Part shown: one piece after another, positions 8,075 to 18,310 of the stretch
Position numbering within the stretch: the stretch's first letter is position 1
Layout: the number at the start of each line of letters is the position of its first letter
Assembly: GCA_017432445.1 (NCBI GenBank)
Contig: JAFRJC010000122.1
Span: 1 to 47,169 of the forward strand
Length of the DNA stretch: 47,169 bases
Origin: Eggerthellaceae bacterium
GTDB lineage: Bacteria; Actinomycetota; Coriobacteriia; Coriobacteriales; Eggerthellaceae
Direction: 5' to 3'
Notes under the pieces: generated by a model
What the model was told of the DNA's origin: nothing
The model's database searches: none
Seen by the model: only the letters and a program-made list of their open reading frames with translations
Program-made: the position numbers and the translations under genes

Positions 8075-8148
8075 GCGGGTGTAGTTCAATGGTAGAACTT
8101 CAGCCTTCCAAGCTGATAACGCGGGTTCGATTCCCGTCACCCGCTCCA
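8075..8148 (+). tRNA. tRNA-Gly (anticodon UCC)
   Basis: A complete 74-nt cloverleaf: acceptor GCGGGTG pairs with CACCCGC, the anticodon loop CTTCCAA sits in a TCAGC/GCTGA stem, T-arm GGTTCGATTCC, encoded CCA at 8146-8148. Confidence 0.97.
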
Positions 8149-8155
8149 CTCATTC

Positions 8156-8180
8156 AGGCGCCTTCGGGCGCTTTTGTTTG
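8156..8180 (+). terminator. Terminator after tRNA-Gly
   Basis: AGGCGCC-TTCG-GGCGCTT forms a stem closed by a stable TTCG tetraloop and runs into TTTGTTT. It is short and lies just after the tRNA. Confidence 0.75.
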
Positions 8181-8231
8181 AAAAGGGCATCAAAAGGACG
8201 CTTGCCTTTGATGCTTTTAAGAGGAGCGCCC

Positions 8232-8834
8232 ATGAAGACGGTCATTCTGGCTACGAACAACGCGCACAAGGTTTCCGAAATCTCCCATGCGCTGGATTTT
8301 CCCGGCTGGGAATTCAAGACGCTGCGCCAGATGGGCATCGAGTCAGATCCGAAGGAAGACGCCGACACATTCCTGGGTAATGCGCGCATCAAGGCGCTGG
8401 CCGCGCACGAAGCGTCGGGGGGCATGGCGGCCCTGGCCGACGACTCGGGGCTGGTCGTGGATGCGCTCGATGGCGGACCAGGGGTGTACTCTTCGCGCTA
8501 CGCGGGCGAGGATGCCACTGACCAGGACAACAACGACAAGCTCCTCGTGGAGCTGGCGAACGTTCCCGATGAGCAGCGCACGGCGCGGTTTGCTTGCACG
8601 CTAGTGTTCATCGACGAGGACGGAACCGAGACGACGGCTTCGGGGACGGTCGAGGGACGCATCGGATATGCGCCCCAAGGGGAGGGCGGTTTCGGGTACG
8701 ATCCCCTGTTCTGGCCAGACGTTTTCGATGGAACATGCACACTCGCAGAGGTGCCCCAGGCTCGGAAAAACGAGGTTTCGCACAGGGGCAACGCGCTGCG
8801 CGAACTGCGCAGCCTGCTGGAGGAATGCAGCTAG
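8232..8834 (+). CDS. rdgB: XTP/dITP diphosphatase (RdgB/HAM1 family)
   Basis: A 200-residue protein that hydrolyses non-canonical purine triphosphates (XTP, ITP, dITP) to monophosphates, keeping them out of DNA and RNA. The family motifs are all present: ATNNAHK (7-13), ADDSGLVVDAL (69-79), the GFGYDP loop (153-158) and SHRGNAL (183-189). The ATG at 8232 is chosen over upstream in-frame starts because it follows AAGAGGAG and begins directly with the conserved strand MKTVILATNN. acpS follows 9 bp later, so it heads a probable operon with acpS and nnrD. Confidence 0.95.
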   Translation: MKTVILATNNAHKVSEISHALDFPGWEFKTLRQMGIESDPKEDADTFLGNARIKALAAHEASGGMAALADDSGLVVDALDGGPGVYSSRYAGEDATDQDNNDKLLVELANVPDEQRTARFACTLVFIDEDGTETTASGTVEGRIGYAPQGEGGFGYDPLFWPDVFDGTCTLAEVPQARKNEVSHRGNALRELRSLLEECS

Positions 8835-8843
8835 TTCGCGAGA

Positions 8844-9419
8844 ATGGGAAACACGATGGGCGAGCGCAAAGAGGAAATCCGTCCGACGGCATCGGCTCTC
8901 GATGCAGCGGAGTTCGCGTTGGATGAAAGCGCGGCACGGGCTTTCGAAGAAGGCACGGTCGGCCTAGGCGTGGACATCGTAGAAATTGAGCGCATGCGCC
9001 GCATCCTCGAGAAGACGCCCTCATTTGCCCGCAAGGTGTTCTCGCAGGCCGAACAAGACTACTGCAATGCCAAGGCGAACCCGGCGACCCATTATGCGCT
9101 GCGCTTTGCTGCCAAGGAAGCAGTTGTGAAAGCGCTCGGCACGGGTTTCACGGATGGCATCTGGGTCAGGGATATCGAGGTCGTGCGCACCAAGTCCGGC
9201 CGCCCGGTCGTGAAGCTTTCGGGACGCGCATTGGAGGTCGCGCAGGCGCAGGGCGTACGCGAGATGACGCTTTCGCTTTCGTACACGCATACCGATGCGG
9301 TGGCGTGCGCCATGGCGGTGACCGATGCGTCCGTGCGCGCGAGCGAGCAGCGGAAAGACCCGATGGAAGAGCTGGCAAAACGCTTCAAGGAGACAAGGGG
9401 AATTCTCGATGAACTTTAG
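8844..9419 (+). CDS. acpS: Holo-[acyl-carrier-protein] synthase, extended
   Basis: A 191-residue protein containing a complete AcpS domain at about 40-165: GVDIVEIERM (42-51) and RFAAKEAVVKALG (87-99), carrying the metal-binding Asp44 and Glu92. It transfers phosphopantetheine from CoA to ACP. Family members are usually near 120-130 residues; here about 38 extra residues precede the domain and about 25 follow it. Starts at 8844 and 8856 are both possible and neither has a strong ribosome-binding site. The 3' end overlaps the start of nnrD by 11 bp, which indicates translational coupling. Confidence 0.9.
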   Translation: MGNTMGERKEEIRPTASALDAAEFALDESAARAFEEGTVGLGVDIVEIERMRRILEKTPSFARKVFSQAEQDYCNAKANPATHYALRFAAKEAVVKALGTGFTDGIWVRDIEVVRTKSGRPVVKLSGRALEVAQAQGVREMTLSLSYTHTDAVACAMAVTDASVRASEQRKDPMEELAKRFKETRGILDEL

Positions 9420-10308
9420 GGATGCAGATGCACTGCCCAATCCGGTACTTCTAGATCCCTGGGATGCAGACCGATTGCATGCGGCATTTCCCTTTCCAGC
9501 TGTTGATGCCAACAAGTACTCTCGCGGCGTCCTGACGGTAATTGCAGGTTCCAAACTCTATCCGGGTGCAGCGTGTCTTGCTTCGCGGGCAGGACAGCTT
9601 ACCGGAGCGGGTTACACCCAGCTTATCACCGCGAAATCGGTCGGCCGCATGGCCGTGGCCGCTTACCCGTCGCTCGTGGCACGCGACATCCGTGAGTTTG
9701 ATGCTGCAAGGTTGAGCGTGCTCAAGCCAGGTGCCCGTAAGGCCGTTTGCATCGGCCCGGGCTTCGAGCCGAAGGGAAAGCGCAACCGCCAGACGCTCGC
9801 ACGCGTTCTGGAGCAGGCGGTTTGCCCGGTGCTCGTGGACGGCGGGGCGTTGGCAGCCTTGTGCTCGCAAGAAGTCCGAAGCGCGCTGCAGGCGCGAGTA
9901 TGGGATGGCCGCACGACCGTCATAACGCCGCATGCGGGCGAGGCGCGGCGCTTGGGAGAGGGCTTGGGAATCTTGCGCAGCGATTCCGTGCAGCTTGCCG
10001 TTGCGATTTCGGAAGCGACTGGTGCGGTGACGGTCCTAAAGGGCCCCGATACCCTCATTGCGAATGGCGCACAGGTCTACGTAATGCGCGAGGGCACTGC
10101 CGCTTTAGCCAAGGCTGGTACGGGAGACGTGCTGGCGGGGATGATTGCCTCGCTGCTGGCGCAAGGCGTGGCTGCTTTCGATGCAGCTGTTTTAGGAACG
10201 ACCTTGCATGCGCGCGCCGGCAATCTGGCCGCCGACGATCTGGGCATCGTGAGCGTGACTCCCGAAAGCCTGCTGGAGTATCTGCCCCGGGCAATTCAGA
10301 CGATTTAA
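9409..10308 (+). CDS. nnrD: ADP-dependent (S)-NAD(P)H-hydrate dehydratase
   Basis: A 299-residue ribokinase-fold protein of the YjeF C-terminal family, which repairs hydrated NAD(P)H. Visible motifs are VLTVIAGSKLYPGAA (41-55), TPHAGEARRL (173-182) and AGTGDVLAGMIASLL (236-250), the last holding the catalytic Asp of the GTGD loop. The ATG at 9409 lies inside the end of acpS and follows AAGGAGACAAGGGG, so it is translated in a coupled manner; earlier in-frame starts run deep into acpS. The epimerase half (YjeF N-domain), often fused in other bacteria, is absent here and must be separate. Confidence 0.93.
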   Translation: MNFRDADALPNPVLLDPWDADRLHAAFPFPAVDANKYSRGVLTVIAGSKLYPGAACLASRAGQLTGAGYTQLITAKSVGRMAVAAYPSLVARDIREFDAARLSVLKPGARKAVCIGPGFEPKGKRNRQTLARVLEQAVCPVLVDGGALAALCSQEVRSALQARVWDGRTTVITPHAGEARRLGEGLGILRSDSVQLAVAISEATGAVTVLKGPDTLIANGAQVYVMREGTAALAKAGTGDVLAGMIASLLAQGVAAFDAAVLGTTLHARAGNLAADDLGIVSVTPESLLEYLPRAIQTI

Positions 10309-10311
10309 TCC

Positions 10312-10365
10312 GATCAACTACCCCAGGGGTAGTTGATCGATCATTCACCCCTGGGGTAAGTGATC
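10312..10365. repeat. Double palindrome of the GATC/CCCC-GGGG family
   Basis: Two adjoining palindromes: GATCAACTACCCC-A-GGGGTAGTTGATC (10312-10338, perfect) and GATCATTCACCCC-T-GGGGTAAGTGATC (10339-10365, one mismatch per arm). They lie between nnrD and ligA. The same motif recurs at 19577-19624 and, in degenerate form, at 12568-12595. It could be a terminator, a protein-binding site or a REP-type repeat. Confidence 0.9.
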
Positions 10366-10425
10366 GGGCCGCAGGCACCCCGTCCCGCCTTTGCGTCAAA
10401 GTGCTTACCAAAACCGCTACAATAA

Positions 10426-12567
<2,142 letters not shown>

Positions 12568-12570
<3 letters not shown>

Positions 12571-12595
12571 TCAACCACCCTTGGGGTGAGAAATC
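12568..12595. repeat. Degenerate GATC/CCCC-GGGG palindrome
   Basis: TGATCAACCACCC followed by TTGGGGTGAGAAATCA is a decayed relative of the palindromes at 10312-10365 and 19577-19624. It begins inside the ligA stop codon. Confidence 0.55.
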
Positions 12596-12604
12596 AGCTA
12601 AAAC

Positions 12605-12645
12605 GGAGGGCACGCCTTGCGGCGAGCCCTCCCATCGTAGTCGGC
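12605..12645. terminator. Terminator between ligA and the Mop-type gene
   Basis: GGAGGGC and GCCCTCC form a stem around a 14-nt loop that itself has a small inner pairing (CGCC/GGCG). It sits between convergent genes and probably serves both. Confidence 0.6.
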
Positions 12646-12658
12646 TTTTGCTTAAGTG

Positions 12659-13081
12659 CTAGTCAACGGCGACCATGACGTCGGTTGCCTTGACGATGGC
12701 GACCGCCTTGGCGCCTTCCTTGAGGCCGAGGTCTGCGATGGCCTCGTTGGTGATGGAGCCGCTGATCTGAACGCCGTCTGCGTCCTCGATGGTCACGTGG
12801 CCGTTGACGGCGCCCTCGACAACCTTCACGACCGTGCCCTCGATCTGGTTGCGGGCGCTAAGACCTGCGAGCTTCTCGGTGGCGAACATGACGTTGGTGG
12901 CCTTGATGACGGCGTAGCACTCCTTGCCCTCCGCAAGGCCGAGGTCCTTCACGGACTCCATGGTGATGTCAGCCTTGATGGGGTTGTGGCTGCCGCGGCA
13001 GATTACGACAACGGCGTTGACTGCGCCCTCCTTGATGTTCTTGACGGTGCCCTTGATCTGGTTGCGTGCGCTGATCTTCAT
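12659..13081 (-). CDS. Molbindin-like protein with two Mop (TOBE) domains
   Basis: A 140-residue protein formed by a tandem repeat of the Mop fold: 'SARNQIKGTVKNIKEGAVNA' at residues 4-23 and 'SARNQIEGTVVKVVEGAVNG' at 75-94, each followed by the strand set ending 'AVIKATNVMFA' or 'AIVKATDVMVA'. Di-Mop proteins assemble into small cytoplasmic oligomers that bind molybdate, or sometimes tungstate, at subunit interfaces, buffering or storing the oxyanion. It faces away from the HTH-PBP regulator gene across a 285-bp shared region, so both may answer to molybdate. The family is clear; oxyanion preference is not readable. Confidence 0.93.
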   Translation of the reverse strand: MKISARNQIKGTVKNIKEGAVNAVVVICRGSHNPIKADITMESVKDLGLAEGKECYAVIKATNVMFATEKLAGLSARNQIEGTVVKVVEGAVNGHVTIEDADGVQISGSITNEAIADLGLKEGAKAVAIVKATDVMVAVD

Positions 13082-13366
13082 TCCGGTACTTCCTTTCTAT
13101 TACGGCGGGTCCATCCCGCCTTTCGCCGTCGGCCGGCCTTCCGGTCGTTCTTGCTTTCTTCGCGTCCGCTCTCTGCGGACAATCGCATCATGCCATTGCT
13201 ATCTGCTGGGAGACGCAGTGCGCTTCACAGATCACAACTTGTGTCACGCTTCGTCACTGTTCATAGTTATTGATAATTCATAATCATAAATATTTGTAAT
13301 TGTAAATCATGTCGAACGAAACTATACTACAACAAGTATAAATAAACAAGGCGATAAGAGGGCTTA
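13082..13366. other. Divergent control region, Mop gene / HTH-PBP regulator
   Basis: No gene is seen. The right half is markedly AT-rich (about 13259-13350) amid GC-rich surroundings, as expected of promoters for the two divergent genes. Confidence 0.5.
13323..13340. promoter_or_regulatory. Putative operator upstream of the HTH-PBP regulator
   Basis: TATACT-N6-AGTATA is a perfect 6-bp inverted repeat 26 bp before the regulator start and is followed by AATAAAC. A partly similar stretch (GTATATAC, then ATATAAATAAA) lies upstream of modA at 18378-18410. Autoregulation is a guess. Confidence 0.35.
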
Positions 13367-14353
13367 ATGCGGTCAGATGAATTCATGAACGCAGAAGAGG
13401 TTGCGCGTTATCTTCACGTAGGGAAGAACGCTGTGTACAAGCTTGCAAAAACGGGCGCGATTGCTTCTTACCACGTCGGTCGTAAGATCAGGTTTACGAT
13501 TGAGGATGTCGAGGCGTACGTGTCGTCGACGCGTAGAGTCGGCGAGAAAGCCGTTTCGCACGCTGAACTTCTCTCAATGCCGATTCAGTCTGAGCAGCCG
13601 CTGGATGATTCCCAGATCCTTGTCGACGCCGCCTCGTTTGGAGCTATCGAGGGCGACCCATTTGTAATCGCCGGCACTGACGAAGCAGCCGATTTCCTCG
13701 CGAGCTCGCTAAACGCGCAAGGCGCTCCGGCTGCACGTCTTTTGCAGGGCAGTTATACGGCGCTTGTCAACCTCTACGCTGGCGAGGCCGATGCCGCTGT
13801 CATCAATTTGTACGACCAAGCTTCAAACAGCTGGAATATCCCTTATGTGCGCAATCTGGCTCCTGGTGCATCGGTTGTGGTGATTCGCCTGTTCGGGCGA
13901 AAACAAGGTTTCATCGTCCAAGATCGCAATCCCAAGCACCTGACTACGTGGGGAGGCCTTCTGCGCGAAGGCGTGCGCCTGTCCAACCGCACCAAGGGAA
14001 GCGGTTCACGCGTGCTGCTCGACGAGAAGCTGCGGGCACTCGAGGCGCGCAGCGAGACGATCGAGGGTTATTCCAGCCAAGCGGACGTGGGATCGGTTGC
14101 CGTCAGGCGCGTGGCGAACGGTCTAGCCGATGTAGCAATCGGCCACGAGCGCGAGGCGATGCACGTCCCCGGCGTCGAGTTCATCCCGCTGCAGGCCGAA
14201 TGGGTCGACCTTGTCGTCAGGAAGACCGAGAAGACGCGTCCCGTCATCCGGAAACTCCACGACATCCTTGCGAGCGACATCGCGCGTAGCGAGCTCACAG
14301 CCTTTGCTCCTTGTGACGCCTCGAATCTCGGCGCCGTCGTCTACGAGAGCTGA
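13367..14353 (+). CDS. Transcriptional regulator: excisionase-type HTH plus periplasmic-binding-protein-like domain
   Basis: A 328-residue protein. Residues about 6-55 form a MerR/excisionase-type winged helix-turn-helix (MNAEEVARYLHVGKNAVYKL ... GRKIRFTIEDVEAYV). Residues about 85-325 resemble the PBP-like ligand domain (PF12727 type) found beside molybdenum genes ('GTDEAADFLASSLNAQG' ... 'NRTKGSGSRVLLDEKL' ... 'ADVAIGHEREAM'). This domain pair makes a one-component sensor. Its position between the Mop gene and the moeA/mod/moa block points to molybdate or tungstate sensing in place of ModE, which is an inference from context. The start at 13367 follows AGAGGG. Confidence 0.85.
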   Translation: MRSDEFMNAEEVARYLHVGKNAVYKLAKTGAIASYHVGRKIRFTIEDVEAYVSSTRRVGEKAVSHAELLSMPIQSEQPLDDSQILVDAASFGAIEGDPFVIAGTDEAADFLASSLNAQGAPAARLLQGSYTALVNLYAGEADAAVINLYDQASNSWNIPYVRNLAPGASVVVIRLFGRKQGFIVQDRNPKHLTTWGGLLREGVRLSNRTKGSGSRVLLDEKLRALEARSETIEGYSSQADVGSVAVRRVANGLADVAIGHEREAMHVPGVEFIPLQAEWVDLVVRKTEKTRPVIRKLHDILASDIARSELTAFAPCDASNLGAVVYES

Positions 14354-14533
14354 CAAGGGCTGGGACGGGGCCCCTGAAGGAAATCCCAGCTGATTAGTCA
14401 CCCTCCATTCAATCCGAGCGAACCAATCGAATTATTCTGACAGCTCATTAGAGTTCTGGCGCTATAATGTTCGGCGGCTAACATAAGACAAGGCACAGCA
14501 AAGCTGTCGGCTTGTGGGAAAGGACGGTTTCGC

Positions 14534-15382
14534 ATGGGACGTATGGATGATATGAAAGGCGCAAAAGCCCAAGCGATGGGACCCATCGCATTTCCCGGAA
14601 CTGACGCCAAGGAAGGCCCGTGGACTCTGTACAACGAGCTCATCGAAGGCATTCCCGAAGGCGTGATCGTGCGTGACTACTGCCTGGGCACGCACTGGTC
14701 CTATGTTGAGGCAGACAGCGGCATGGGCATCGCCTGGACAGCAAGCGGTGGCGCGAAGCGCACGTACAAGGGCGATTTACGCGGTCGTGAGCTACGCGAG
14801 ATGGCGCAGCTGGCCAAGTCATGGTCTTTTGAGGAAGCTACATTGGGCATTGCGGCGCTGAACGCCTGGTACGCACAGCGGGACAAACTGGATCCGCTGG
14901 GTGCGCGTTATGACGAACCAATCGATCTGCCTGACGGCACGAAGCGCAAGATGGACGCCTTCGAGCTGTATGCCGATCAGATGAACGGCAAGAAAGTCGT
15001 CATGGTGGGGCATTTCCCGCATCCCGAACGACTGGTGGAATACGGTGCCGACCTCACGATTCTCGAGCGCAACTGCCGTGACGAGCTGGATACGCCCGAC
15101 CCGGCCTGCGAATACGTCGTCCCGAGCGCCGATTTGGTCTTCTATACCGGCGTCACGCTCATCAACAAAACCGCGCCGCGCCTTCTGCAGCTTGCGAAAG
15201 ACGCGCATATCGTCATGGTGGGACCAAGCGTCGTCATGTCCCCGAAGCTGTTTGATTACGGCGTGGACATGCTCGCCGGCAGCGTCGTTGCCAATCCGGA
15301 TAAGACCCGTTTTGCCATCCAGAACGGAGCAGGCCAGTTCTTCGGCGAGGCTCTGAGCATGCTGTACTTGGAAAAACGCTAG
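14534..15382 (+). CDS. DUF4213/DUF364 protein (Rossmann-like, putative metal chelation family)
   Basis: A 282-residue cytoplasmic protein. The N-terminal half (about 30-120: 'LYNELIEGIPEGVIVRDY' ... 'WSFEEATLGIAALNAWYAQR') matches the enolase-like DUF4213 pattern, and the C-terminal half (about 152-282: 'GKKVVMVGHFPH' ... 'ADLVFYTGVTLINKTAPRLL' ... 'MVGPSVVMSPKLFDYGVD') the DUF364 Rossmann-like domain described as heavy-metal chelation. No enzymatic function is established. It lies just upstream of moeA on the same strand, with a TATAAT box at 14463-14468 and GAAAGGAC before the ATG. A role in handling Mo or W is plausible but unproven. Confidence 0.85.
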   Translation: MGRMDDMKGAKAQAMGPIAFPGTDAKEGPWTLYNELIEGIPEGVIVRDYCLGTHWSYVEADSGMGIAWTASGGAKRTYKGDLRGRELREMAQLAKSWSFEEATLGIAALNAWYAQRDKLDPLGARYDEPIDLPDGTKRKMDAFELYADQMNGKKVVMVGHFPHPERLVEYGADLTILERNCRDELDTPDPACEYVVPSADLVFYTGVTLINKTAPRLLQLAKDAHIVMVGPSVVMSPKLFDYGVDMLAGSVVANPDKTRFAIQNGAGQFFGEALSMLYLEKR

Positions 15383-15390
15383 GGAAGGTT

Positions 15391-15508
15391 GTCTTGGAAT
15401 GCACGCCTGGGGACAGTCCCCTTCCGTGCATTAGATAAAACTCCAGTTAAGAAGTGTGTCATCTGGAATGCACGGACGAGGACTGTCCCCAGGCGTGCAT
15501 TCCAAGAC
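15391..15508. repeat. 118-bp inverted-repeat element
   Basis: Perfect 29-bp arms (15391-15419 and 15480-15508), starting GTCTTGGAATGCACGCC and containing GGGGACAGTCC, flank an inner, imperfectly paired part (CTTCCGTGCAT against ATGCACGGACG) and a loop of roughly 35 nt. The element fills the gap between the DUF364 gene and moeA. Its form suggests a REP/MITE-like element; it could also attenuate read-through into moeA. Confidence 0.9.
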
Positions 15509-15526
15509 GCTGAGGGGGTAGCGTAG

Positions 15527-16831
15527 ATGCGGGACCATTCACATCACATCCAGGTATCGAAGGAGCAGGCCATCCAGCTGATCCTCGGCGCTTGCCAGTT
15601 TTCTCCGGATGTCGAGGAAGCGCCCATTGAACAGGCTATAGGCCGTGTTTTGGCCGAGGACGCCGTGGCGCAGATGGACATGCCGAATGCGCTCACGTGC
15701 TGCCTTGATTCGGTGGCTGTGCACTGGGACGATTTCGCCCAACTCGATGGAGACCTGCCCAACACGAGCGCCTGGGTGCGCGGTCGTGATTGGGAATTCG
15801 CCAACACGGGTGTGGCGATGCCAGAGGGTTTCGATACTGCGGTCGTAATCGAGAATGTGCGCGTGAGCGACGATGAGCAGCGCATCGAGCTGCTTGCAGC
15901 GCCGTCCAAGCAGTTTGCCGGAACGCGTCCGGCGGGCAGCAAGTTCCACAAAGGCGATGTGCTCGTCGAGGCCGGCCTGATAATCACCCCGTTGCTGGCG
16001 GCCCACATCGCGAGCGGCAACAACGCGGCCGTGAAGGTCATCGCCAAGCCCAAGGTGGCTTTCCTCCCGACGGGCAACGAGCTGGTACCTGTGGGCGACG
16101 ATATTCCCCTCGGATGCAATATCGAGACGAATAGCCTGTTGATGAAGGGCAAGATCGAGCAATGGGGCGGCGAGGCGTTGCTGTACCCGATTACTCCCGA
16201 CGACCCCGTGGCGCTCGAAGCCGTGCTGCGCCGTGCGGCTGCAGAGGCCGACATCGTCGTCTTGAACGCCGGGTCGTCGAAGGGCTCCGACGACTGGTCG
16301 CTTGAGATCCTCGAGCGCATCGGCGAGGTGCTGTACCACCAGACGAACCATGGCCCGGGACACCACAGCTCGTGCTCGGTTCTGGATGGCACGCCCGTCA
16401 TCGGCATTTCGGGTCCTCCGGGTGGCGCATCCTTCACGACCGATTTCTACCTGTGGCCCGCCATGCGGAAGTTCTTGGGCCAGGATCCATGGCCCCGGCG
16501 CGTTAAGGTTCGGCTTGCCGAGGCGTTTCCCGCCGGTGGACGACCCAATATCGGCAAGTCGCCCGGTGCGCAGGCGAGCCCGGCAGGCGAGACGCGCCCG
16601 CGTGAAGGCGGAGAGTTCTTTGGCATCAAGCAGATGAGGATACGCCAATCAGATGATGGCTTCGTTGCAGCTTACCCTCCATCCTCAAGCCATCCTGATC
16701 CCGTCGAGGCGGAAGTTGCCGGTGCCTATTATGCGCTGAAGAGCGGGCCAGGTGCGCAACCGCCGGCTGTGGGAGACGTTATCGAAGTCGTCATGCGTCC
16801 CGAGCTCCAAAGGTCTACACCAAGCGAGTAA
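15527..16831 (+). CDS. moeA: MoeA-like molybdopterin molybdenumtransferase, divergent
   Basis: A 434-residue protein with MoeA architecture: N-terminal helix pair ('SKEQAIQLILGA', 'EEAPIEQAIGRVLAEDAVA'), MoeA beta domain, MogA-like central domain (about 180-330) and C-terminal beta barrel. MoeA inserts molybdate into adenylylated molybdopterin. Key motifs are altered: the usual SAMDGYA is CLDSVAV (60-66), STGDEL is PTGNEL (about 182), and SxGDYD is SSKGSDD (about 250-256). The Asp of the first motif and an Asp in the third are kept. The ATG at 15527 follows GAGGGGG. It may be a specialised MoeA paralogue; clear family, uncertain activity. Confidence 0.85.
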   Translation: MRDHSHHIQVSKEQAIQLILGACQFSPDVEEAPIEQAIGRVLAEDAVAQMDMPNALTCCLDSVAVHWDDFAQLDGDLPNTSAWVRGRDWEFANTGVAMPEGFDTAVVIENVRVSDDEQRIELLAAPSKQFAGTRPAGSKFHKGDVLVEAGLIITPLLAAHIASGNNAAVKVIAKPKVAFLPTGNELVPVGDDIPLGCNIETNSLLMKGKIEQWGGEALLYPITPDDPVALEAVLRRAAAEADIVVLNAGSSKGSDDWSLEILERIGEVLYHQTNHGPGHHSSCSVLDGTPVIGISGPPGGASFTTDFYLWPAMRKFLGQDPWPRRVKVRLAEAFPAGGRPNIGKSPGAQASPAGETRPREGGEFFGIKQMRIRQSDDGFVAAYPPSSSHPDPVEAEVAGAYYALKSGPGAQPPAVGDVIEVVMRPELQRSTPSE

Positions 16832-16856
16832 CAAAACAAAACACTAACCAGTTCCC

Positions 16857-16897
16857 CGGAGATAATCGATTGCCTTCGGGGATATCGGTTATCTCCG
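16857..16897. terminator. Terminator hairpin between moeA and the NTPase gene
   Basis: GGAGATAATCGAT pairs imperfectly with ATATCGGTTATCTCC. The hairpin follows moeA and overlaps the stop codon of the convergent NTPase gene. Confidence 0.5.
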
Positions 16898-17536
16898 AGA
16901 TGATTGCTTCGCGAGGGCGAGAAGCTCGTCGCGGACTTCGTCTGTGGGAAGGATGGCCTTCGTCCCGTTCCAGGGTGCGTCTGAGAAGCGCGCTATCGCC
17001 TGGTCGAACAGCTGCTCGCGCACTATCACCAATGCGTGGGGGAGGGCAGAAGTAGCGCCTCGCTCCACGAGCGCCAATCCGTTTGTGAGCCCGTTTCCGT
17101 GCAGTATTTCAAGGCGCCCGAGCTCGTCGATGACGAGGAGTCCCGTGCGCCCTCCTGTCTCGTCTTCTGAGACCTTGGCGCCTTCGGCTGTAGTTTGAGC
17201 CACCCAGGCCAGGTGCTCGTTGACGCGGTCCAGGGTGCTGTCGTCGATGGCCCATCCAAGCTGGGCTTTGCTCGCCTGCGAACAGGTTCGCTGAGCTTCA
17301 TCGGCTTCCACGTCGCGGGCGCGCCGTGCGAACGGCATGAGCTCATGTTGGGGGAGAAGCTCGTTATCGATGCCGGTTTTCTCGTACGTTACCGCATCGC
17401 CATCCCGATGCTCAATCCATCTACCTGGGGCGATAACGCCATAGGAGGTTATGCCAGCTGTTTCGAGCTCCCTGATGAGCCCTTGAAGCCAGCGGGTCTT
17501 TCCCGTTTGGACGTCTCCTGTGAGCACGTAGAGCAT
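16889..17536 (-). CDS. THEP1-like P-loop nucleoside triphosphatase
   Basis: A 215-residue protein opening with the Walker A motif GDVQTGKT (residues 7-14) and carrying a Walker B strand LLVIDELGRLEI at about 133-144, the pattern of the THEP1/nucleoside-triphosphatase family. Biochemically such proteins hydrolyse NTPs slowly and their roles are mostly unknown; related P-loop proteins (MobB-type) bind GTP in MGD cofactor synthesis. It sits within the molybdenum block, convergent with moeA, so a role in cofactor nucleotide attachment or in ATP-dependent metal handling is conceivable. That assignment rests on context only. Confidence 0.75.
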   Translation of the reverse strand: MLYVLTGDVQTGKTRWLQGLIRELETAGITSYGVIAPGRWIEHRDGDAVTYEKTGIDNELLPQHELMPFARRARDVEADEAQRTCSQASKAQLGWAIDDSTLDRVNEHLAWVAQTTAEGAKVSEDETGGRTGLLVIDELGRLEILHGNGLTNGLALVERGATSALPHALVIVREQLFDQAIARFSDAPWNGTKAILPTDEVRDELLALAKQSSRR

Positions 17537-17671
17537 CTCGTCCCCCGTTGTCTCGTTTGGGTTTATGGATGCATTTTCGCACTAAACGTTCACAGTTCGG
17601 TGTAATAATGCCAGCCGAGAATCTATTTAAAGCATAATGGGGCAGAGAAGCTTAGCAGAACGGAGCTAGAT

Positions 17672-18226
17672 ATGGCAGGCAAGGCAGCAAAGGCGCTCAA
17701 GTTCGTATTCGGCGCTGCGGCAGGTGTCGCTGCGGGAGCTGGCGCCTATTTCATGGGAAAGCAAGCAGGTGCTGATGAGGCGCGCGCCGCCGAAGCTTCA
17801 AAATCAGCCAATAGGCCGGCAAGCGCGAAAACTACTGCTCCTGCGGATCAGCCGCGGTATGAGGAAACCCCTCGTCCGGCAATGCAGGTGCCTGCGGAGG
17901 AAGTCCCCCGCGTGGCGCGCGATCGGCAGGCCTATCATTCCCTCATCAACGACCGTGCACGTGATTTGCGCGCGCGTATCGCCGAGCAGGCATACGAATC
18001 CGTTTTGGCAGATGCTGGATCGAGCGCAAACAGTCAGTTCCAGGCCGAGGGAGTGGAAGTCGTCGAAAGCGAGCAGCCTGTTAAGAGCTCGCAAGATAAT
18101 CTCACCGTCCCGATGACCTCAGAACCGTACGAACGAATCCAAAGCGCCTTGAAGACCTCGAAGCTCTTCTCTGAAGAGGGCGACGACGCATACAAGCCCA
18201 CGCCCTTCTCCATGCCGAAAGATTAG
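17672..18226 (+). CDS. Hypothetical protein with one N-terminal membrane segment
   Basis: A 184-residue protein that is not recognised. Residues about 8-30 (FVFGAAAGVAAGAGAYFMGK) form a Gly/Ala-rich membrane helix; the remainder is charged and Pro/Ser-rich, with a helical stretch at about 85-115 ('AYHSLINDRARDLRARIAEQ') and no cysteines. The ATG at 17672 follows CGGAGCTAG. It stands alone between the divergent NTPase gene and modA and is followed by two terminators. A link to molybdenum is not evident from sequence. Confidence 0.7.
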   Translation: MAGKAAKALKFVFGAAAGVAAGAGAYFMGKQAGADEARAAEASKSANRPASAKTTAPADQPRYEETPRPAMQVPAEEVPRVARDRQAYHSLINDRARDLRARIAEQAYESVLADAGSSANSQFQAEGVEVVESEQPVKSSQDNLTVPMTSEPYERIQSALKTSKLFSEEGDDAYKPTPFSMPKD

Positions 18227-18245
18227 CCAATTAGGAGAACAGCGA

Positions 18246-18279
18246 ATGAGCCGGAGAACGGATCTCCGGCTCATTTTTG
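18246..18279 (+). terminator. Strong intrinsic terminator
   Basis: ATGAGCCGGAG and CTCCGGCTCAT form an 11-bp stem followed by TTTTTG. It ends the transcript of the hypothetical gene at 17672-18226. Confidence 0.9.
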
Positions 18280-18310
18280 TTGTACGCCAACCATCTCAAT
18301 AACTGCTTTG

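Noticed and set aside
7766..8095. 109-codon plus-strand frame upstream of tRNA-Gly
   Set aside because: It runs into the tRNA, lacks a ribosome-binding site and has no family pattern.
15539..16648. Open frame of 369 codons on the minus strand opposite moeA
   Set aside because: Antisense shadow of moeA; no ribosome-binding site and no recognisable domain.
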